The position numbers were made by a program, and so were the translations under genes. DNA of 39,102 nt from contig JAENYU010000013.1 of assembly GCA_016841625.1 (NCBI GenBank), forward strand, positions 65,333-104,434. Direction: 5' to 3'. Position 1 is the stretch's first letter; the number at the start of each line of letters is the position of its first letter. This document shows positions 14,698 through 22,680 of the stretch, in pieces. The notes beneath the pieces were generated by a model, which made no database searches, was not told where the DNA came from, and was given only the letters and a program-made list of their open reading frames with translations. The DNA comes from Methanobacteriota archaeon (lineage in GTDB: Archaea > Halobacteriota > Methanosarcinia > Methanosarcinales > Methanosarcinaceae).

Positions 14698-15186
14698 TTA
14701 TTCAATCTGCTCCAATAAAGCGGATAAAATATTTTGCTGGCTTACGAAGTGCTTTCTAAACCTAAAATACATTTCTGCACTGTCATTCGATGGTAACCGT
14801 TCGCTCATTTCGATCCATTTTCTGACGATTTCGGACTTTTCATCAAAAGCAGCCAATTTTTCAGGCAAAAATTTCTCAATCAGGTTTCTGGCAGATGAAG
14901 CCCAGCTTATATATTTCCTAAATAGTTCCTCCTGTTCAAGAAACTGGTCGTTAGTCAGTTTAAACCACCTGTAATGGAGAGGGGAAGGCTCTTCGTCATA
15001 GGGGTTGGTATCGCCTTCAAGGTCGTAATCCCACATTTGAGGCAGGTCAGATACGCTAAAGGGCCCAATACCAATGAAAGGGTCGTATTGAATGGGCACC
15101 GAATAAAAAAACTTACGTAAAGACTCCATCAGTTCATTGGATTCAGAAATCAAGTCTTCAATTTGCTTTTTAATTTCCTCAGACAC
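14698..15186 (-). CDS. Hypothetical protein
   Basis: The 162-residue product is acidic and largely helical, with an aromatic central part (Q-M-W-D-Y-D-L-E-G-D and L-H-Y-R-W-F-K-L-T). There are no membrane segments, cysteine pairs or recognised motifs. The GTG start at 15186 is preceded by GGAGAT about 8 nt upstream. I do not recognise a family. Its position among toxin-antitoxin and repeat units makes it cassette-like cargo. Confidence 0.65.
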   Translation of the reverse strand: MSEEIKKQIEDLISESNELMESLRKFFYSVPIQYDPFIGIGPFSVSDLPQMWDYDLEGDTNPYDEEPSPLHYRWFKLTNDQFLEQEELFRKYISWASSARNLIEKFLPEKLAAFDEKSEIVRKWIEMSERLPSNDSAEMYFRFRKHFVSQQNILSALLEQIE

Positions 15187-15480
15187 AGCTGTACATCTCC
15201 CAAGAAAGCAGGAATTCTTATTCTTTTATGGATTTGCCACTATCATTTTTGCATCAGGTAACTTTGATTACAGGAATAATTTGTAGAATGTATTTTATTA
15301 TGTAAAATATGTTGTCGGCCTTGATGAAACTTTTGTCATTAGACAGCTCAGCCGATCCGTAGAAGCTATTTTCAGGTCTTTACTCCTGATTAACTAAAAA
15401 TCATGGTATTGATGGCTCTAAAAAAATGTTCTCAAAAGAAATCTATCGCTAATAACAAAACTTATAGACCCTGCAAAGTG
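15187..15480. other. AT-rich intergenic stretch
   Basis: No gene or family repeat copy is seen. A loose palindrome TGTATTTTATTATGTAAAATA near 15290 could be a promoter or operator region for the minus-strand gene at 14698-15186. From about 15480 the 3' flank of mini-protein module 3 begins. Confidence 0.35.
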
Positions 15481-15565
15481 CTCCTTCGCAATCTGCAAAA
15501 GCTCACGGGTTAAAAAAAGTATATTCCGAGTATAAGGTATATTTAAAAAAAAGTAGAAAAGGAAT

Positions 15566-15602
15566 AAGTGTTGATGTAAACTCAGTTACACAAATAACAC
15601 TT
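15566..15602 (-). terminator. Hairpin terminator of zinc mini-protein gene 3
   Basis: The outer stem is AAGTGTT/AACACTT, one pair longer than in copies 1 and 2. The inner stem is TGTAA/TTACA. It begins in the stop codon and has a T-rich tail on the minus strand. Confidence 0.7.
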
Positions 15603-15783
15603 AGTATCTGCTGTTATCTCTGGGTGTCCTGTGGTTAGGAAGACAATCCCTGCAGTAAACCGGTCTTTCCGGGTCGGGTTTGAAAGGTACCTCAGTCTCA
15701 ACTTTACAGTCAGAGCAGATTGCCTTGTGCATTTCTCTGGGTGCGCCGAAATTATTTCCTCTAGATCTGTCATTAAAAGCCAT
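15601..15783 (-). CDS. CxxC-x17-CxxC zinc-ribbon mini-protein, copy 3
   Basis: The 60-residue product matches copy 2 except I for T before the first C-S-D-C. All four cysteines and the C-terminal R-T-P-R-D-N-S-R-Y are unchanged, so the protein is under constraint or the duplications are recent. AGGTGA lies upstream of the ATG. The leader, stem and terminator are shared with the other copies. Confidence 0.87.
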   Translation of the reverse strand: MAFNDRSRGNNFGAPREMHKAICSDCKVETEVPFKPDPERPVYCRDCLPNHRTPRDNSRY

Positions 15784-15936
15784 TTTGTTTCACCTTGGTT
15801 TTGTTTGTTAGTTAATAGTTTAAAAATAAGATTGTATAGAACTCTTTGTTTAAAAACAAAAATTGGTTTTTAACAACAGATGATTATACATCTCTTTATT
15901 TTCAACACTCCCACATTGCACTTACAACATATAAAT
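15784..15936 (-). promoter_or_regulatory. Promoter and conserved leader of mini-protein gene 3
   Basis: TATA-like region at about 15923-15936 (minus strand), leader over 100 nt, stem TTAAAAAC (15850-15857)/GTTTTTAA (15866-15873). Confidence 0.5.
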
Positions 15937-16074
15937 GTATCTAATCACATGACGCCACGCTCCCTCAATTGAGAGAACTCTTTCTTGACATGGTTTACGG
16001 AGGTGATAACAGCCCATTTTCTGATAGCTACTGAAAATATGACTCGCTTGAAAGCGATACTATAATTTGAAAAC

Positions 16075-16145
16075 ACGCCATGGGGTCTTCGATCTCTAAT
16101 ATTAAGAAGAGGATTCAGGGGTTGGATTGAAGCCGTGCTGTTGAG
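16075..16145 (+). repeat. Interspersed repeat family, copy 14 (fragment)
   Basis: GGGGTCTTCGATCTC, AGGATTCAGGGG and GGATTGAAGCC match the 5' block and core start. This is the last recognisable copy; the island appears to end here. The bases 16146-16403 are the upstream region of the U32 gene, with a GACCGG/CCGGTC palindrome near 16256 and AT-rich TATA-like sequence near 16272. Confidence 0.65.
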
Positions 16146-16403
16146 CAATACCTATCCGAGCATGGGAAAAAAGATGTTTGATTTTGGTTTAGATTTTGGT
16201 TTTCAGTCTTGAATTATCCGGGCTATAAAAACACCAACCATAAAGCAATGGACGACCGGACCGGTCTGGGATAAAATAATATAGAACCACCCCTTTTTAT
16301 GCTAAAAAAGCACCACTAAGTTCCAAAAACCTGATTTTTATCATTATCACCATCGTCTGTACGTATAAAAAAACCTTTTTTCCTGAAGAAACCCTGATTT
16401 GAT

Positions 16404-19019
16404 ATGTCTGAGAAAACATCCACCAACCTCTGCCCCCCGGAAATCCTGGCCCCGGCCGGGGACTACGACGCTTTCCTTGCTGCCATCAAAGGCGGAGCCG
16501 ATGCAGTTTACCTTGGAATCGGGGAATTCAACGCCCGCAGGGGCGCAAAGAACCTCAGTTCCAGGGAACTCGAAAAGGCAATTGACATGGCCCATTCCCG
16601 TGGAGTCAAAGTCTATCTCGCGTTTAACATCCCGATCAAGGAACACGAGTTGCAGCCTGCCCTTGATTTAATAGACAGCGCCTATGCCGCCGGCCTGGAC
16701 GCAATAATCCTCAGGGATCCCGGGCTGTTAAGGCTCCTGAAAGCGATTTACCCGGACCTGCCCCTGCACGCCAGCACCCAGATGACAATCCACAATAAGG
16801 CAGGGGTCCGTTTTGTGGAAGAACTCGGGGTTTCAAGGGTAATTGTTTCAAGGGAACTCAACAATACCGAGGTCAGGGACATCGTGGACTCCTCACAGAT
16901 TGGGATCGAGATTTTCGTCCACGGAGCCCTTTGCTACTCCTACTCGGGCAGGTGCCTTTTCAGCAGTTTCGTAAGCGACAGGAGCGGAAACCTGGGAGCC
17001 TGCGCCCAGCCCTGCAGGTGGAAGTACGAGCTTCTCGTTGACGGGCAGCCGCAGAACGAACTGATCGGGGGCGATTATCCGCTAAGCTGTGCCGAGCTCT
17101 GCACCCTTCCGGGCCTTGACAAAATTGTGGCAAGCGGAGTCGAAAGCCTGAAAATCGAGGGCCGGATGAAGAAGCCCGAATACGTAACCGGCAGTTCGGC
17201 AATTTACAAAGAGGCGGTCGAGCGGATCTGCAAAAGCGGGGAAAACCTGGGCAGGGAAGAGCTTGAGCAGAAAGAAAAGGAACTTGCAAAACTTTTCAGC
17301 AGAGGGTTTACCAGGGGTTTCATCCTCGGGGAACGTGCGGTCACTCATCTCGAATACGACTCGAACTACGGGGTTTACCTCGGGAAAGTCGCAAAAGTCA
17401 TCCGTTCCAAACCTTACGCCCAGATAAGCTTCACCCTCCATGAAGACATCGAGGTAAACGATGGGATAGGAATCCACACCCAGGTCAATACCAAGACCGG
17501 GATGCTCGGGTCCATAGTAAATGGCATCATCTCGAAAAACGGAACGCGCCTGGAAAAGGCAGGGAAAGGGGAAAAAGTAACCCTTGAGATCAGTTTCAAA
17601 ACCGGAGAGGTTGTCAACCCCCAGGACGAGGTATTCCTCTCTACCGACAGGAGCTTCCTGGAAGGGTTGCAGGAGATAAAATTAAAACCTCTGCCAGTAA
17701 ACATAAAAGTCAAAGCCAGGAAAGGCGAGCGGCTTAAGGTCACAGTCGAAAGCCCCCCTGAAGACCCTGTGGAGTTTGAGGACGAGTACGTTGTCCAGCC
17801 CTCCCAGAAATCCCCAACCACCGAAGAAAAGATCAAAAAAGCAATGGAACAGCTTGGAGAGACCCCTTACGACGTCGGGTCCATCGAGATAGAGACCGAT
17901 GAAGATATCTTCATCCCCGTCGGAGCCCTCAAAAGCGCAAGGCGGCAGGCTCTGGAATTGCTGCTGGAAAAAGCTACAGGTATACGGAAAAAAGAGCCGC
18001 TGCACCCTCAGCTTTCGGACCTTGCCTACCTTTGCAAAAACGAAGCCGAAGTTTCCCCGGTTGAAGCTCCCCAAACTGAAGTTTCCGGAGCCGAAGTTTC
18101 CCCTTCTGAATCTTCCCTGGCTGTTCAAGCAAAGCCCACAGAATCCACTGGATCCGAAAGCTCTGCTTCCGCAAATAGCCCACATTTCCCGCGCCTGAGT
18201 GTCGAGGTAAACAGCCCGGAAGGTCTTTTCCAGGCAGCAGACGGAAAGGCGGATATCGTTTACATCCCCGTTGAAAGCTTCCATGAGCTGAGATCTCCAG
18301 AATACCGGAAGAAACTGAGGTTCCTGCTTAAGAAAGGGCTTGAAATCGTCTTTACCCTCCCGCTGATTGCCCATGAACGGGAAATGGAGGCTCTTATCCC
18401 CCTCCTGAAAGATGTGAAAGAAGCCGGCTTCCCCGTAGCCTGTTCCGACTTCGGGATCATGCAGCTAGTAAAGGAACTGGGAATCCCCTTTGTCGCCCGC
18501 AAAGATTTGACTCCTTTTAATTCATTTACGGTCGACACCTTCAAAAAAGCCGGAGCCTACAGGGTTGGCCTTTCAAGCGAACTGAACCTGAAAGAGGTCC
18601 GGGCTGTTTGCGAGGCTCTCGAAGCCTGCGGAAAAACCGAGGAGATCGAACTTACGGTCCACGGCCGGGAACTCCTGCTCGTAACGGAAAACGACCTTCT
18701 CAAGCCACTTATTGACCGGGATGTCCTGAAACCCGAAAGCGATGTGTACCTCCTCGACCGGCAGGACAGAAGTTTCCCCGTAAAGCGCTGGGGCACCCGG
18801 ACCCTTATCTACAATTCGGAGGTGCTTTCCATGCTGAAGTACATTAAGGGCCTGAAAGCGAGTGGTGCTGATGTCCTGAGGCTGGACCTAACCCTGAACG
18901 ACGAAAAGGAAATAAAGGATATCGTCAGGGCATACAGCCTGGCTCTTGAAGGCAAAAGAGGGAAGCTTAAATATGCGGATGTGGAGTACAGCACAGGGCA
19001 TTATTTCCACGGAATTTAA
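16404..19019 (+). CDS. U32 peptidase-family protein, likely Fe-S RNA hydroxylase
   Basis: The 871-residue protein begins with a U32 TIM-barrel-like domain: P-E-I-L-A-P-A-G-D at 12-20, G-A-D-A-V-Y-L-G, and the signature region F-V-H-G-A-L-C-Y-S-Y-S-G-R-C with C177, C184, C200 and C204, which should bind an iron-sulfur cluster, then K-I-E-G-R-M-K near 250. A middle region resembles the DUF3656/collagenase-like insert, followed by a Ser/Glu/Pro-rich linker (about 550-590) and a second barrel-like domain. Bacterial relatives (TrhP, RlhA) hydroxylate tRNA or 23S rRNA, so RNA modification is more likely than proteolysis (inference). The gene is GC-richer than the island before it and stands alone. 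Confidence 0.85.
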   Translation: MSEKTSTNLCPPEILAPAGDYDAFLAAIKGGADAVYLGIGEFNARRGAKNLSSRELEKAIDMAHSRGVKVYLAFNIPIKEHELQPALDLIDSAYAAGLDAIILRDPGLLRLLKAIYPDLPLHASTQMTIHNKAGVRFVEELGVSRVIVSRELNNTEVRDIVDSSQIGIEIFVHGALCYSYSGRCLFSSFVSDRSGNLGACAQPCRWKYELLVDGQPQNELIGGDYPLSCAELCTLPGLDKIVASGVESLKIEGRMKKPEYVTGSSAIYKEAVERICKSGENLGREELEQKEKELAKLFSRGFTRGFILGERAVTHLEYDSNYGVYLGKVAKVIRSKPYAQISFTLHEDIEVNDGIGIHTQVNTKTGMLGSIVNGIISKNGTRLEKAGKGEKVTLEISFKTGEVVNPQDEVFLSTDRSFLEGLQEIKLKPLPVNIKVKARKGERLKVTVESPPEDPVEFEDEYVVQPSQKSPTTEEKIKKAMEQLGETPYDVGSIEIETDEDIFIPVGALKSARRQALELLLEKATGIRKKEPLHPQLSDLAYLCKNEAEVSPVEAPQTEVSGAEVSPSESSLAVQAKPTESTGSESSASANSPHFPRLSVEVNSPEGLFQAADGKADIVYIPVESFHELRSPEYRKKLRFLLKKGLEIVFTLPLIAHEREMEALIPLLKDVKEAGFPVACSDFGIMQLVKELGIPFVARKDLTPFNSFTVDTFKKAGAYRVGLSSELNLKEVRAVCEALEACGKTEEIELTVHGRELLLVTENDLLKPLIDRDVLKPESDVYLLDRQDRSFPVKRWGTRTLIYNSEVLSMLKYIKGLKASGADVLRLDLTLNDEKEIKDIVRAYSLALEGKRGKLKYADVEYSTGHYFHGI

Positions 19020-19368
19020 GGTTTTTTCGGGAAGTTGGGCCTCGATTTTTGTTTAAATCCGGCATATGGGAATCAGTCAAACTCTTTGGGCTGGTTCAGG
19101 ATTGTTGCCCATGCTTATTGTTGATTTTTGTTTCCAGGGAACCGGAGCAGTTGATCGCTTAAATCTGTTCCATAATTACCGGAATAGCTATCTCAAACCG
19201 TTTTTGTCACCGTGCGCAGCAAGGGCTTTTCCAGGACTGAAAAGCAAATGCACAATAAGCATACATAACCACGGGGAATGAGGTGAAAATTGAATATATT
19301 CGGATTCAAAGGTAGGAAACCTTAAGCCGGCCATATAAAAATTAAAACATCCTTGTCTATGAGTTTTT

Positions 19369-19461
19369 TTGAAAAGGCCAGTCGTCTACGACAGCCGGGG
19401 AGAAACCTGGGACCTCAAAGCCGATTTTTTCAAAGTTACTACGGGTAATGGAACAAAATGA
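19369..19461 (+). pseudogene. Short coding remnant with T7 run near its start
   Basis: A TATA-like CATATAAAAATT (19332-19343) lies about 20 nt before ATG 19359. From that ATG the frame enters a run of seven T and stops after about 29 codons. Removing one T would give M-S-F-L-K-R-P-V-V-Y-D-S-R-G-E-T-W-D-L-K and on to T-G-N-G-T-K, which looks protein-like. Whether this is a decayed gene, a peptide read by slippage or chance is unclear. Confidence 0.25.
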
Positions 19462-19589
19462 ACAAACCATGCAGGATACAAAAATATCGGATTGTTATAA
19501 TTTTGCTGATACCGATACTTCCTGATAAAAGGATCCGATTCACTCATACTGAATTACTTCTCAACGCTTGAAACCAGAATAACCCCTTA

Positions 19590-19663
19590 CATATAAATGA
19601 GTGGTTAGGCACTTAAGCAGCCATATATAAACAAATGGTTAGACACTTAAGCAGCTATATAAC
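19590..19663. repeat. Direct repeat of about 33 bp, two copies and a partial
   Basis: CATATAAATGAGTGGTTAGG, then CACTTAAGCAGC, is followed at 19622 by CATATATAAACAAATGGTTAG, then ACACTTAAGCAGC, and a third start TATATAACC. Noncoding; role unknown. Confidence 0.7.
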
Positions 19664-20061
19664 CACAAAACCGAGCTTACATTCCTATTTTTGCTGCTTC
19701 TATAACTCTTCGCAAAGAGCTCTGAATGTGGAAATAAACGAAAAAGTGCAGTTCTTTTTCCACTCCTCCCCCGATAACCCCCACTGCGTAAACTTTTTAA
19801 CCATGACGGGTATTATATTTAGAGGGGCGGCTTCGGAACTTCTCATCGTGTCCACAACAAGAATACTGGAGCTTGTTCCCAAAAAATCCATTTTTATTTA
19901 AATAGCATTCAGTATAACGAGCGATTTTGCCCTGAAACCTTTCATTATAGTGAAACTTATAAACCTGGACTAAGAGCCCCACTTCAAAAAATATTTCTCC
20001 AAAGTGGGTTTTTTTATCAACAGCCTGAAAAAGTACCTGCTCTAGCTGCAACAGGCTTTAA

Positions 20062-21372
20062 TCATTTCTTTTGCTCCTTTCTTTTCCCTGCTTTCTTTTC
20101 TGTTCCCTCTTCCTTTCTATCTCCCCATTTCCCCACATCTTTCCCGGTTTCTTCCCCTTTTTGCGCCTTCCTTGTCCATGTACTCCTCTTAATTTCCGGA
20201 CTACCCTCTTCTTTTTTACTTACCTTTCTATCTCCCCATTTCCCCACATCTTTTCTGGTTTCTTCCCCTTTTTGCGCTTTCCTTGTCCATGTACTCCTCT
20301 TTATTTCCGGACTGCTCTCTTCTTTTTTTCCGAACTTTTTCTCTCTTCCTTCAGCAGCGGTATTCTTAATTCCCACTCCTATATCCGCTTTCCTTGTCCA
20401 TGTACTCCTCTTTATTTCCGGCTTTTCCTCTTTCAATTTCTCTTTCAATTCCTCTTCCCATTCCCCTTCCATTTCCTCTTCATCCATTTCGACTCCGAGT
20501 TTGGAGCTTAAGGAGATTTTGGCTTTCCAGGCTTCAGCATAGTCCGGCTTGATCCGGAGAGCCCTTTCATAGGTTTTCAGGGCATCTTCCTCCTTTTTCA
20601 TCTGGGAGAGGGTCTCACCTTTATAGAACCAGGCCTCTGCAAAATCAGGCTTTATTGAGATGGCTTTATTGAAGGTAGAGAGAGCTCTTTTGTGCCTGCT
20701 GAGCCTGAGGTGGACAAGCCCTATGCCGACCCAGGTATTTGCATTGTTCGGATTTATTTTGAGGGCGGTATCGTATGCATTCAAGGCTTCCATAAACCTG
20801 CCCAGCTTGTAGAGGGCAAAAGCCTTGCCTTCCCAGGCCCTTGCAAGTTTCTGGTTGAGTTTGAGAGCTTCCCCATAAGCTTTGAGGGCTTCTTCGTACC
20901 TGCCAAGGTCAGAAAGTACAGTGCCTTTTGCGTTCCAGGCGCCCGCAATCCTGGGATTGGCAGCAAGAGCTTTTTCACAGGCTGCAAGAGCTTTTTCTTG
21001 CCGCCCGAGCCTGCAGAGGACCGAGGTCTTGAGGTTCCAGGTTTTGTCACTTTCCGGTTTTATTCCGAGCACCCAGTCAAAAGCCTGCAGGGCCTCTTCC
21101 TCCCTTTCGAGCTTTAAGAGCACGAACCCTTTTTCAAAGAGGTATCCGGGGTTTAAAGGCTCGATATCAAGGGCTTTATTAAAAGCCTCCAGGGAATCTT
21201 TGTACATGTGGAACTTTAGCAGCACCGCCGCTTTCCCTGCCCATGCGGCTGCATCCTCTGGATTTTTCCCAAGGGCTTTTTCGCAGGGCTCGAGGGCTTT
21301 CTTCAGGCGGCCGGATGCAGTATTACCTGTCTTATCCATCTTACCTGTCTTTCTTTTAGGGTTATTTGTCAT
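20062..21372 (-). CDS. TPR protein with repeated basic C-terminal motif
   Basis: The 436-residue product has seven to eight tandem 34-residue tetratricopeptide repeats between about 30 and 285, recognisable by A-W-x-x-K-G/A, A-L-x-A-Y/F and I-K-P at fixed spacing. These fold into a superhelix that binds other proteins. An acidic linker follows, and then a charged tail in which P-E-I-K-R-S-T-W-T-R-K-A occurs three times with K-D-V-G-K-W-G-D-R-K spacers. The tail should be disordered and could be a repeated docking or phosphorylation site (inference). No signal peptide. No operon partner; the divergent DUF998 gene starts 341 bp away. Confidence 0.85.
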   Translation of the reverse strand: MTNNPKRKTGKMDKTGNTASGRLKKALEPCEKALGKNPEDAAAWAGKAAVLLKFHMYKDSLEAFNKALDIEPLNPGYLFEKGFVLLKLEREEEALQAFDWVLGIKPESDKTWNLKTSVLCRLGRQEKALAACEKALAANPRIAGAWNAKGTVLSDLGRYEEALKAYGEALKLNQKLARAWEGKAFALYKLGRFMEALNAYDTALKINPNNANTWVGIGLVHLRLSRHKRALSTFNKAISIKPDFAEAWFYKGETLSQMKKEEDALKTYERALRIKPDYAEAWKAKISLSSKLGVEMDEEEMEGEWEEELKEKLKEEKPEIKRSTWTRKADIGVGIKNTAAEGREKKFGKKEESSPEIKRSTWTRKAQKGEETRKDVGKWGDRKVSKKEEGSPEIKRSTWTRKAQKGEETGKDVGKWGDRKEEGTEKKAGKRKEQKK

Positions 21373-21713
21373 AGTATCGGTCCGGTATTATTTTGTTAGC
21401 GGGAAATTATCCATTATTAGGGGCTACTCTTCTTTTTCCGATAAGATAATTTGCTACACCCCATCCCCCTGATGAGCGGCAAATTCTCGGATGAATCGTC
21501 TTTCAAAGTCATTGATCGTATTTAAGGTAATCCTGTAAACCTATTTTAAGCAGCCGGCTGTGAGATTTAGCCCTGCAGGTGGAAAACACCCTCCTCGATA
21601 GAAAAGGGTTCTAAAAGTCGAATAGTAAATTGCCCGAAACTTTCGCTCTTCATAGAAAGCCATCCCAACGTAACGAATAAATATCCGAGAATCTTTGGGC
21701 TTATCAGATTGTT
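21373..21713. other. Divergent intergenic region
   Basis: It separates the TPR gene (minus) from the DUF998 gene (plus). GAATAAATATCCG at about 21676 is a possible TATA element for the + strand gene, whose ATG at 21714 has no evident SD. No gene or repeat is seen. Confidence 0.4.
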
Positions 21714-22334
21714 ATGCTTGACAACTCACAATCCAATATACAGTACCGGAACATTGCCGGAGCACTGCTTTTCCTTACGGGCATGCTGGCTTTCCTGGGA
21801 ATAATTACGGCTGAGACCCTCTATCCCGGGTACAGCACGGCGCAGAATATGATAAGCGACCTGGGCGCAACGGAACCGCCAAACAGCATTATCATGCAGC
21901 CTTCTTCAACCATCTTTGGAGCCACAATGGCTGTTTCCGGCCTCCTGATAATCGCTTCCGCCTACTGCATCCAGCGAGCATTCGGGGACCGGGCTGTAAC
22001 TGTCTCTCTCGGTTTATTCGGGGCCGGCGTCCTCGGAGTGGGAATTTTCAATGGGAGCTACGGGGACATCCACGGAATCTTTGCACTTCTCGCCTTCGTT
22101 GCAGGAGGAGTAGCAGCAATTGCAAGCTACAGGATAGAAAGAGCCCCGATTAGCTATTTCTCGGTAGTACTCGGAGGCATTGCACTCCTTGACCTGCTTC
22201 TCTACTATTTTATGGGAGAGGCAAGTCCTTTTGCTGCGCTGGGCCCGGGAGGGTTGGAGAGGTGGATTGCGTATCCTATCTTGCTCTGGGTCACAGGGTT
22301 TGGCGGCTACCTGATGGGGAGTTCACAATCATAA
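21714..22334 (+). CDS. DUF998 family membrane protein
   Basis: The 206-residue product has about six hydrophobic helices (about 13-33, 68-90, 97-113, 118-136, 145-166, 183-200). The DUF998 pattern is visible: Y-P-G-Y-S-T-A-Q-N-M-I-S-D-L-G-A after helix 1, G-D-I-H-G-I-F-A-L-L-A-F near 116, and the final P-I-L-L-W-V-T-G-F-G-G-Y. The family has no established function. No SD is seen before the ATG. It is a single gene upstream of the DUF389 duplication. Confidence 0.82.
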   Translation: MLDNSQSNIQYRNIAGALLFLTGMLAFLGIITAETLYPGYSTAQNMISDLGATEPPNSIIMQPSSTIFGATMAVSGLLIIASAYCIQRAFGDRAVTVSLGLFGAGVLGVGIFNGSYGDIHGIFALLAFVAGGVAAIASYRIERAPISYFSVVLGGIALLDLLLYYFMGEASPFAALGPGGLERWIAYPILLWVTGFGGYLMGSSQS

Positions 22335-22350
22335 CCCCATGCTCATAACC

Positions 22351-22427
22351 CCTTTCCAATCAACATCTTCCCAATCAACCCTTTCCAATCAACGTCTTCC
22401 CAATAACCCTTCCCAATCAACCCTTTA
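22351..22427. repeat. Degenerate short tandem repeat
   Basis: CTTTCCAATCAAC and CTTCCCAATCAACC alternate about five times downstream of the DUF998 stop. It is noncoding and may be slippage-derived. Confidence 0.7.
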
Positions 22428-22652
22428 CTAATCTTTACGGGAAATTCCTATCCTTAGTGCTGAGCGTCGTATCCCAAAACACTCCTCCTTTTTACTCTTG
22501 TGAGGCTTTTTCCGTAGCTGTTGCCATATTTTGTCATAGCTATTCCAGCAACAAAGGATTTCTTCTTTTAGATTTCACATATTTAGATAAGTTAGTCTTT
22601 TTAAATTATTAACTACCTATTAAATTTCAAACTTAATTTAATAAAAATTAAT

Positions 22653-22680
22653 CTATATATTATAATAGCGCAATTATATT
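22653..22680 (+). promoter_or_regulatory. Promoter of DUF389 gene 1, probably leaderless
   Basis: CTATATATTATAA (22653-22665) ends only 15 nt before the ATG, and no SD is present. Archaeal transcription starts about 25 nt past the TATA box, so the mRNA should begin at or next to the start codon. Confidence 0.6.

Larger units (their letters stand above)
19020..20061. other. 1 kb region with weak coding remnants
   Basis: No convincing full gene. The + strand frame 19734-19901 reads like protein (N-V-E-I-N-E-K-V-Q-F-F-F-H and R-G-A-A-S-E-L-L-I-V) but has no clear start or family, and the antisense frame is equally open. A short remnant lies at 19369-19461 and a direct repeat at 19590. The region may hold a decayed gene. 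Confidence 0.35.

Noticed and set aside
17082-18374. Several 100-230 codon frames antisense to the U32 gene
   Set aside because: Shadows of a strong coding region with no recognisable motifs or start signals.
19635-19901. Frames on both strands in the 1-kb gap
   Set aside because: Both are open and neither has a start signal or family; recorded only as weak coding character in the region note.
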